11,500 bases of DNA from UBA6183 sp046314755. GTDB lineage: Bacteria; Bacteroidota; Bacteroidia; UKL13-3. The notes under the pieces are model-generated. The model saw nothing but the letters and a program-made list of their open reading frames with translations. It had not been told where the DNA came from and ran no database searches. Location: contig JBKDBG010000024.1 in the NCBI GenBank assembly GCA_046314755.1, forward strand, positions 1 through 11,500. Direction: 5' to 3'. The position numbers were made by a program, and so were the translations under genes. Shown one piece after another: positions 6,891 to 11,500 of the stretch (position 1 is the first letter of the stretch; each line of letters opens with the position of its first letter).

Positions 6891-7304
6891 TTACCACACA
6901 TAGGCCTTTTTATTCATCAGTAAAGCCTCTCCTGAAATGGTAGTATCTCCGCTTGCTGCATCAATCACTTTGGTTTCATACAAAACCCGATTTTTTTCTG
7001 GGAAAATTTCTTTAACTGTAATAACTGCTTTGTAAGGTGTATTTACAAACATTGGCTTTAAAAAGGTAGTGTTTTGCTTCATGTAGATGTGCCCATCGGC
7101 ATGTAATAAGGTTCCGAAAATTTTAGTAAACACACTTGCGCTTAAATGCCCGTGAATAATGCACTTACCGAAAATGCTTGCTTTACCTGCCTCTTCATTA
7201 ATATGCAACGGATTTGTATCACCGCTGATTTGTGCATAAGCATTCACCTGATCTTGTGTGTAGATAACTTCATGTTCAAAAACATCTCCAATTTTAATTG
7301 TCAT
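6891..7304 (-). CDS. phaJ: (R)-specific enoyl-CoA hydratase, MaoC/PhaJ type
   Basis: This 137-residue hot-dog-fold hydratase would hydrate trans-2-enoyl-CoA to (R)-3-hydroxyacyl-CoA, linking beta-oxidation to PHA synthesis. The hydratase-2 motif is complete: YAQISGDTNPLHINEEAGKAS at 23-43, with the catalytic pair Asp29 and His34. These correspond to Asp31 and His36 of Aeromonas PhaJ. FGKCIIHGHLSASVFTKIFGT at 45-65 is the usual second signature. The length is typical of PhaJ. The gene diverges from phaE/phaC, sharing about 250 bases of intergenic DNA, which supports a role in supplying monomer. It also heads a seven-gene minus-strand run. Specificity (short or medium chain) cannot be read, and other MaoC-type hydratases in fatty acid metabolism look alike. 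The symbol is by motif and context. Confidence 0.8.
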   Translation of the reverse strand: MTIKIGDVFEHEVIYTQDQVNAYAQISGDTNPLHINEEAGKASIFGKCIIHGHLSASVFTKIFGTLLHADGHIYMKQNTTFLKPMFVNTPYKAVITVKEIFPEKNRVLYETKVIDAASGDTTISGEALLMNKKAYVW

Positions 7305-7486
7305 ATTTCTTTAGGGTTTAGAATAAAATTTGATATCCAATGCAAGATACAGATTGATTTGTTTGTTAAAACTGATTTCTTTCAAGTATTTGATAATTAA
7401 TTTTTTGCGGTGACAAAAATCATAAAGGCTTCAAACCCTTGTCAGTCCTATACAAATACATAACTAACTAATTATTTAACACTTAG

Positions 7487-7511
7487 GCTATTTGTTGGAC
7501 ATAAAAATAGC
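7487..7511. promoter_or_regulatory. Inverted repeat across the phaE promoter spacer (candidate operator)
   Basis: GCTATTT (7487-7493) and AAATAGC (7505-7511) form a perfect 7-base inverted repeat with an 11-base spacer. The left arm overlaps the -33 TTTG (7491-7494) and the right arm touches the first base of the -7 box (7512). That position would let a dimeric regulator block RNA polymerase. No regulator gene lies next to it in the window. Confidence 0.4.
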
Positions 7512-7519
7512 TAATTTTG
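7491..7519 (+). promoter_or_regulatory. Promoter of phaE
   Basis: TTTG at 7491-7494 and TAATTTTG at 7512-7519, 17 bases apart, match the Bacteroidota promoter consensus. The -7 box is followed by CGGCCG. The predicted transcription start is near 7523, giving a leader of about 32 bases before the ATG at 7555. The promoter shows that an in-frame TTG at 7492 cannot be the translation start. Confidence 0.7.
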
Positions 7520-7524
7520 CGGCC

Positions 7525-7543
7525 GAATTAACCATCTTAATTC
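7525..7543 (+). promoter_or_regulatory. Perfect hairpin at the predicted 5' end of phaE mRNA
   Basis: GAATTAA (7525-7531), loop CCATC, TTAATTC (7537-7543) form a perfect 7-base stem with a 5-base loop. It begins about two bases after the predicted transcription start and ends 11 bases before the phaE ATG. Hairpins at mRNA 5' ends commonly slow decay, but it could also be a second operator. The stem is AT-rich and therefore only moderately stable. Confidence 0.45.
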
Positions 7544-7554
7544 ACCCTAAAGTT

Positions 7555-8829
7555 ATGGAAAATACACCTAAAAACCTTTTTGAAACTATTGCCGAAACAC
7601 AAAAGCAGGTAATGGACAACATGGCCAATGCAACTCAAAAAATGGCCAGCACCTTTATGAACAATGAAATGAATTCAGATTTTTTCAAGAAATGGTATGA
7701 CGCTCAAATGTCATTCTTCGCTAAAAACAACACCGAGAACAATCCTAATCAAACATTTAACCATTGGATGAACAACCAATTTAACTTGTACAAAGAATAC
7801 ATGAACATGTTCCAAAATAACATTGGAAATATGGCAAACATGGGTAACAATACTGATATGGGTAACATGGTTAACAATTGGATGAATACCATGAACAGCA
7901 CCATGCAAACCATGTTAAACAGCATGAATAATAATACGGAAGCTTCGAATACTATGAAAGGCATGTTTAACAATGCTGAAGTGATGATGAAGATGTATGA
8001 GTTGTGGATGCCTTTTATGAAATCTGTTTCAGACAAAACATTTACACCTGAGCAATTTAAGAACATGTTTAATCCTTCATTATTTAAGGACATGATGGAT
8101 AAAGCATTGAATATGCAACCTGATTTCATGAAAAACATGATGGACATGAATGCCATGCGTAATCAAGTATTTAACATGATGGATGGAAGCAAAGCCAACA
8201 TGGATCAAATGCGCACAGCTTGGATGAATATGAATCCGGTTAATGCCCAAACATTTGCAGGCATGCAAGAGCAATACAGCAAAATGTGGGAAATGATGAA
8301 CCAAGCTTCTGCACCATTAATGAAAATGATGGGTAACAATAATGTTACGCAAAGCATGAACATGATGAATGACACCATGGATAAATTCAACAAATTCATG
8401 ATTACAAACGCCCAATTGCAATACAACACATACATGGCTGGTATGGAAGGTGCAAATGAATTTGCGGAGAACGTATATCAAAAAATGAAGAATGGTGACG
8501 ACATGAGTGATTTCATGAATGTTTACAGCGAGTTGTTAAACACTATTGATAAGCATTTAACTGCATTATTCAGCACACCTGAGTACAGCAAATTACAAGC
8601 TCAGTTAAATACAGTTGGTATGCGTTTAAAACAACATATGGATAAACAAATGGAGCGTGCCATGGAAAATATCCCTGTGGTGCCTCGCAGCGAAATGGAT
8701 GAACTGTATAAAACTGTGTACGAGTTGAAGAAGCGTGTAAATATGCTGGAGAAACAACTCGATGCTGAAACAGAAGTAGCTGCAGAACCAAAACCGGCAG
8801 CTAAAAAATCTACTAAAAACAATCAATAA
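7555..8829 (+). CDS. phaE: PhaE-like subunit of class III PHA synthase, Met/Asn-rich
   Basis: This is a 424-residue partner of PhaC, in the position and with the C-terminal signature of class III PhaE. ENIPVVPRSEMDELYKTVYELKKRVNMLEKQL (371-402) matches the family's P-x-R-x-E-[VM]-[DE]-E-L-Y-K..YELK+ coiled-coil region. PhaE activates PhaC and sits on the granule surface. By my count it has 64 Met and 65 Asn (about 30% together), concentrated in about residues 80-300, where roughly one residue in five is Met. This makes it longer than Allochromatium PhaE (about 357). The tail EPKPAAKKSTKNNQ is Lys/Pro/Ala-rich, like phasin or histone-type tails. The ATG at 7555 is chosen because the upstream in-frame TTG lies in the promoter. 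The gene is followed by a hairpin terminator and then phaC. Confidence 0.83.
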   Translation: MENTPKNLFETIAETQKQVMDNMANATQKMASTFMNNEMNSDFFKKWYDAQMSFFAKNNTENNPNQTFNHWMNNQFNLYKEYMNMFQNNIGNMANMGNNTDMGNMVNNWMNTMNSTMQTMLNSMNNNTEASNTMKGMFNNAEVMMKMYELWMPFMKSVSDKTFTPEQFKNMFNPSLFKDMMDKALNMQPDFMKNMMDMNAMRNQVFNMMDGSKANMDQMRTAWMNMNPVNAQTFAGMQEQYSKMWEMMNQASAPLMKMMGNNNVTQSMNMMNDTMDKFNKFMITNAQLQYNTYMAGMEGANEFAENVYQKMKNGDDMSDFMNVYSELLNTIDKHLTALFSTPEYSKLQAQLNTVGMRLKQHMDKQMERAMENIPVVPRSEMDELYKTVYELKKRVNMLEKQLDAETEVAAEPKPAAKKSTKNNQ

Positions 8830-8846
8830 TTGATTGAATAAATGAT

Positions 8847-8893
8847 AAAACCACAAGTGCAATTCATAACGAATTGTGATTTGTGGTTTTTTT
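8847..8893 (+). terminator. Hairpin terminator between phaE and phaC
   Basis: Outer arms 8847-8856 (AAAACCACAA) and 8881-8890 (TTGTGGTTTT) pair over ten bases. An inner stem, 8860-8865 (CAATTC) with 8871-8876 (GAATTG), continues after a small internal loop. The T-run 8887-8893 follows. This is a classic intrinsic terminator layout, 17 bases after the phaE stop and 34 bases before the phaC ATG. It may reduce but not abolish read-through into phaC. Confidence 0.75.
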
Positions 8894-8926
8894 GTTAAAC
8901 TCGTATCAACCTCAAAAAATAAGAAA

Positions 8927-9985
8927 ATGATGAATTTTAATCCTGCAGGTGTAATGGATGTTTTCACCAAAACCACCGAGAAGTTAATAAAAGGCTACGA
9001 AAAACTTCAAAAGATTGAAGAAGTAGAAGTTGCCACAACCCCAAAAGAATTGGTTTGGCAAAATGATTTAGTTAAACTTTATCACTATAAACGCGAAACA
9101 CCGGCTAAAAGCAGCGTTCCTGTTTTGGTTTCATTCGCCATTATGAATCGTCATGATGTACTGGATTTACAACCTGATCGCAGTTTAATGAAAAAACTAC
9201 TCGATGAAGGTTTGGATATTTACATTATGGATTGGGGATACCCAAAACGCCAGCATCGTTATTTAACCATGGAAGATTATATTTTAGGGTTTATGAATGA
9301 TGCTGTTGATTTCATCCGCAAGTCAACTAAAAACGATAAAATCCATAAAATGGGCATTTGCCAAGGCGGCACGTTCAGCACCATCTATGCTTCCATCTAT
9401 CCTGAAAAACTAAAAAGTTTAACCGTATATGTTGCTCCATTCGACTTTAGCGGCAACGAATGTATGTTATACCAATGGACCAAAGACCTTGATATAGATG
9501 CCATGGTTGATGCACTTGGCGGAATTATTCCGGGAACGATGATTGACAACGGTTTTGGATTATTAAAACCAAGCGCAAATGTGAGCAAGTACTTAAGTGC
9601 AATGGATTTAATGACTGACGACAGTAAGTTATTAAACTTTCTGCGCATGGAAAAATGGAAATCGGACACGCCTGACCAAGCCGGAGAAATGTTTCGTAAG
9701 TACATTAAAGACTTATGGCAAGGTAACAAATTGATTAAAGGCGATTTTGAATTAGGTGGCCACAAAGTAAATTTAAAAAATGCCACCATGCCATTTTTAA
9801 ACGTATTTGCTACCGATGATAATATTATTCCAAACTCATCAACCACACCGGTAATGAAAGTGATTGGAAGCAAAGACAAACAAGAATATGCATTTCCGGG
9901 CGGACATATTGGTGTATTTGTTGGGGCACGTTCACAAAAAGAACTCGGACCAAATGTTGCCAAATGGATTATTGAAAGATCATAA
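8927..9985 (+). CDS. phaC: Class III-type PHA synthase catalytic subunit
   Basis: This enzyme polymerises (R)-3-hydroxyacyl-CoA into polyhydroxyalkanoate, releasing CoA. Its 352 residues match class III PhaC (about 355), well short of class I and II (about 560). The lipase-like box is GICQGG at 143-148 with nucleophile Cys145, followed by TFSTIYASIYPEKLKSL, which closely resembles the class III pattern. The catalytic Asp is probably Asp298 in ATDDNIIP (295-302), and the His is His327 in PGGHIGVFVGAR (324-335). LDIYIMDWGYP at 96-106 is also typical. In most relatives the Asp is followed by His; here it is followed by Asn. Two adjacent ATGs (8927, 8930) could start. An in-frame TTG at 8876 lies inside the terminator hairpin and is rejected. 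No good promoter is seen directly upstream, so it probably depends on read-through from phaE. Confidence 0.92.
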   Translation: MMNFNPAGVMDVFTKTTEKLIKGYEKLQKIEEVEVATTPKELVWQNDLVKLYHYKRETPAKSSVPVLVSFAIMNRHDVLDLQPDRSLMKKLLDEGLDIYIMDWGYPKRQHRYLTMEDYILGFMNDAVDFIRKSTKNDKIHKMGICQGGTFSTIYASIYPEKLKSLTVYVAPFDFSGNECMLYQWTKDLDIDAMVDALGGIIPGTMIDNGFGLLKPSANVSKYLSAMDLMTDDSKLLNFLRMEKWKSDTPDQAGEMFRKYIKDLWQGNKLIKGDFELGGHKVNLKNATMPFLNVFATDDNIIPNSSTTPVMKVIGSKDKQEYAFPGGHIGVFVGARSQKELGPNVAKWIIERS

Positions 9986-10005
9986 ATAAACCAACCTTCT
10001 TTATT

Positions 10006-10028
10006 AAGCCACCTTCGGGTGGCTTTTT
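10006..10028 (+). terminator. phaC terminator with TTCG tetraloop
   Basis: AAGCCACC (10006-10013), loop TTCG and GGTGGCTT (10018-10025) form a perfect 8-base stem with a very stable UUCG loop, followed by T's to 10028. It lies 20 bases after the phaC stop and ends before the next gene's -7-like box. Confidence 0.9.
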
Positions 10029-10046
10029 ATTTCATTCAAACTCTTC

Positions 10047-10053
10047 TATTTTG
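10047..10053 (+). promoter_or_regulatory. Probable -7 element of the alpha/beta hydrolase gene
   Basis: TATTTTG at 10047-10053 is one base short of TAnnTTTG and is followed by CGCCC, as in the better promoters here. Only a T-run (10024-10028) lies at the -33 distance. The start codon ATG is five bases beyond the box, so a transcript starting here would be leaderless or have a two-base leader. Confidence 0.4.
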
Positions 10054-10058
10054 CGCCC

Positions 10059-10913
10059 ATGCAGGCAGTTGCTTATCCTTATCCTGTTCAATACACTTCT
10101 TTAAATCCCAATATTCAATTGGCCTACATGGATATTGGATCGGGAGAGGAAACCTATTTATTTATTCATGGCCTGGCCAATTATGCACCTGTTTGGAAAT
10201 ATCAACTGCAACATTTGCAGCATCAAGTGAGATGCATTGCGGTGGATTTACCGGGCAACGGATTATCGCCAACAGGAGATTATCCTTACGGTGTGTTTTT
10301 TTATGCAGAAACCATCAAGTTGTTTTGCGAAAAATTAAAGCTTACAAATATTACTTTGGTTGGACACAGCATGGGTGGGCAAATCAGTATGATTTTGGCA
10401 TTGCGTTACCCTTGGCTTTTTCAAAAAATAAGGCTGATTGCCCCCGCAGGTATTGAGTTTTACAGTGATTTGGATAAAATGATATTAAATAACCTGCTTA
10501 CCCTAGGCGATTTTTTATACAGCGATGTTTTTCATTTACAGCAAGCCATTAAAGAAAGTTTCTTTCAAAAACACCCGGATCAACAAATCATTATTGATGA
10601 ACTCACTCAATTAATGAATCATCAAAACCACAATGAATGGCGCAAAATGGCAAAATCATGCATTCAAAGTATGCTTAACCAACCTGTTCATGCCTTTTTG
10701 CCCCAATTAGAAATACCTGTTCAAATTATTTTTGGCAAAAACGACCACCTGATTCCGAATAAACTCATTCACCCTGCCCTTACCTTGGAAAAATTGTTAG
10801 ACTACGCCAAAACTATGATTCCTCAATTAACCACCCATATTGTTGATGCAGCCGGACATTTTGTGCATATTGAAAAATACCCAGAAGTGAACCAACTCCT
10901 TGGCCAACCTTAA
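10059..10913 (+). CDS. Alpha/beta hydrolase of unknown substrate
   Basis: This is a 284-residue alpha/beta-hydrolase-fold protein with the full triad visible. The oxyanion segment is FIHGLANYAPVW at 35-46, the nucleophile elbow GHSMGG at 102-107 with Ser104, the acid Asp229 in GKNDHLIP and the base His267 in AGHFVHIEKYPE. VDLPGNGLS at 62-70 is also typical, and the segment of about 135-210 is the variable lid. There is no signal peptide, so it is cytoplasmic. The substrate cannot be told: esterase, thioesterase and intracellular PHA depolymerase are all possible. It follows phaC after a strong terminator and appears to have its own -7 box, so the link to PHA metabolism is by neighbourhood only. 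No hairpin terminator is seen after its stop. Confidence 0.85.
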   Translation: MQAVAYPYPVQYTSLNPNIQLAYMDIGSGEETYLFIHGLANYAPVWKYQLQHLQHQVRCIAVDLPGNGLSPTGDYPYGVFFYAETIKLFCEKLKLTNITLVGHSMGGQISMILALRYPWLFQKIRLIAPAGIEFYSDLDKMILNNLLTLGDFLYSDVFHLQQAIKESFFQKHPDQQIIIDELTQLMNHQNHNEWRKMAKSCIQSMLNQPVHAFLPQLEIPVQIIFGKNDHLIPNKLIHPALTLEKLLDYAKTMIPQLTTHIVDAAGHFVHIEKYPEVNQLLGQP

Positions 10914-11085
10914 TTTTTTATTGAGGGGTTAGAATATACTTCATACAAGTTTTCATGCTTTACAGGGAAGATTTGGTAAATTTTAACAGATGCTTTGTTA
11001 TTTCAGCATAAAACCAGCAGATTTGCAATACTTTAGTCCTAGAATTTTAGTCATAACGAGTAATTTGGCATTTTTTAAGGCAAAG

Positions 11086-11116
11086 TTTGTATTTAATAAA
11101 AAGTGCCCTATATTTG
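11086..11116 (+). promoter_or_regulatory. Promoter of rplU-rpmA
   Basis: TTTG at 11086-11089 and TATATTTG at 11109-11116 are separated by exactly 19 bases, a perfect Bacteroidota promoter. CGGTCC follows. Transcription should begin near 11120, about 24 bases before the rplU ATG. The stretch between the hydrolase stop (10913) and this promoter holds no gene or clear hairpin that I can see. Confidence 0.8.
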
Positions 11117-11143
11117 CGGTCCTTAAAATTAATTGATATAAAC

Positions 11144-11455
11144 ATGTTTGCAATAGTTGAAATTGCCGGCCAACAGTTTAAAGTTGAAAAAGACCAAACG
11201 CTTTTTGTACATCGTTTACAAAATGACGAAGGCGCCAGCATTGAACTTGAAAAAGTGTTGTTAGTAAACAACAATGGTAGCATCACAGTAGGAGCTCCTA
11301 CCGTAGCAGGTGCTAAAGTAAAAGCTAAAGTACTTAACCACGTAAAAGGCGATAAAGTTATCGTGTTTAAGAAAAAGCGTAGAAAAGGTTACAGAAAGAA
11401 AAACGGTCACCGCCAATCTTTCACCAAAATTCAAATTGAAGCGATTAACGCTTAA
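11144..11455 (+). CDS. rplU: 50S ribosomal protein L21
   Basis: This ribosomal protein of the large subunit binds 23S rRNA. It is 103 residues, the normal length. MFAIVEIAGQQFKVEKD at the N-terminus and the basic FKKKRRKGYRKKNGHRQSFTKIQIEAI at the C-terminus are the standard L21 signatures. The start is the ATG at 11144. A longer in-frame reading from TTG at 11087 would begin inside the -33 box of the gene's own promoter and add 19 unrelated residues. rpmA follows after 28 bases, the usual rplU-rpmA pair. Confidence 0.97.
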   Translation: MFAIVEIAGQQFKVEKDQTLFVHRLQNDEGASIELEKVLLVNNNGSITVGAPTVAGAKVKAKVLNHVKGDKVIVFKKKRRKGYRKKNGHRQSFTKIQIEAINA

Positions 11456-11483
11456 TGTTTAACAAGTAAATTTTTGAAATAAA

Positions 11484-11500
11484 ATGGCACATAAAAAAGG
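11484..11500 (+). CDS. rpmA: 50S ribosomal protein L27, first codons (partial)
   Basis: The last 17 bases encode MAHKK and part of the next codon (GG, a glycine), the invariant L27 beginning. Together with rplU just upstream this identifies rpmA. The gene continues beyond the window. L27 reaches toward the peptidyl-transferase centre. The N-terminus starts directly with AHKKG, without the cleavable extension known from Firmicutes. Confidence 0.9.

Noticed and set aside
7492..7554. 21-codon N-terminal extension of phaE from TTG
   Set aside because: The TTG lies within the -33 box and the extension contains the -7 box and leader hairpin. The ATG at 7555 fits a normal leader.
8876..8926. 17-codon N-terminal extension of phaC from TTG
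   Set aside because: The TTG is in the descending arm of the phaE terminator hairpin, and the extension would be translated from the T-run. The ATG pair at 8927/8930 gives the usual class III length.
7711..8976. Several long open frames antisense to phaE and the phaE-phaC gap
   Set aside because: They are a by-product of the Met/Asn-rich sense sequence. Antisense stops need TTA, CTA or TCA on the sense strand, and these are rare when ATG and AAC/AAT dominate. Their translations are Met/His/Val-rich noise.
10019..10456. 145-codon plus-strand frame overlapping the alpha/beta hydrolase
   Set aside because: It is in a different frame from a protein with a complete catalytic triad, starts in the phaC terminator and has no recognisable motif.
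11032..11052. TTTAGTC direct repeat before the rplU promoter
   Set aside because: Seven bases repeated once in AT-rich intergenic DNA, about 35 bases upstream of the -33 box, is too weak to call a regulator site.
11087..11143. 19-codon N-terminal extension of rplU from TTG
   Set aside because: It starts in the promoter -33 box. L21 begins with MFAIVEIAGQQFKVE and has normal length from 11144.
1..11500. CRISPR arrays, insertion sequences, transposases, restriction or toxin-antitoxin genes
   Set aside because: None was found on either strand. There are no regularly spaced repeats, no terminal inverted repeats with a transposase, and no recognisable defence genes.

Overview
The window looks like a chromosomal segment from a Bacteroidota (Bacteroidetes) bacterium. 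The DNA is AT-rich, and the clear promoters have the phylum-specific form (TTTG, 17-19 bases, TAnnTTTG). There is little sign of Shine-Dalgarno sequences, the tRNA gene does not encode its CCA end, and several proteins belong to families typical of that phylum (choice-of-anchor L, OmpL-like porin, NA37 nucleoid protein). I cannot place it at genus level.

Layout. Positions 1-62 hold the last codons of a probable sensor histidine kinase. They are followed on the plus strand by a secreted choice-of-anchor L protein with an OmpA-type peptidoglycan-binding end and, one base later, aroE. A shared hairpin terminator separates aroE from a convergent GH25 lysozyme-family gene on the minus strand. Next comes a plus-strand tRNA-Met(CAT) with its own promoter and terminator. 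From 7304 down to 3123 runs a tight seven-gene minus-strand series: a PhaJ/MaoC-type enoyl-CoA hydratase, a holin-superfamily-III/YqjE-like membrane protein, two small unrecognised proteins, an NA37-family nucleoid-associated protein, an OmpL-like outer-membrane porin and a four-helix membrane protein. Diverging from it on the plus strand are a PhaE-like subunit extremely rich in Met and Asn, and a class III-type PhaC with a Cys nucleophile. An alpha/beta hydrolase follows, then rplU (L21) and the first codons of rpmA (L27).

How the genes fit together. The centre of interest is a polyhydroxyalkanoate (PHA) locus at about 6.9-10 kb. The hydratase could turn beta-oxidation enoyl-CoA into (R)-3-hydroxyacyl-CoA, which the PhaE/PhaC pair would polymerise into granules. 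No phaA or phaB is present in the window. The phaE promoter region carries an inverted repeat across the -33/-7 spacer and a second perfect hairpin at the predicted 5' end of the mRNA. A strong hairpin terminator lies between phaE and phaC, where no good promoter is visible. Together these suggest that phaE may be expressed in excess of phaC. The alpha/beta hydrolase downstream might act on PHA or acyl-CoA metabolism, but its substrate cannot be read from the sequence.

All functional calls rest on motif recognition by eye; no database search was run.
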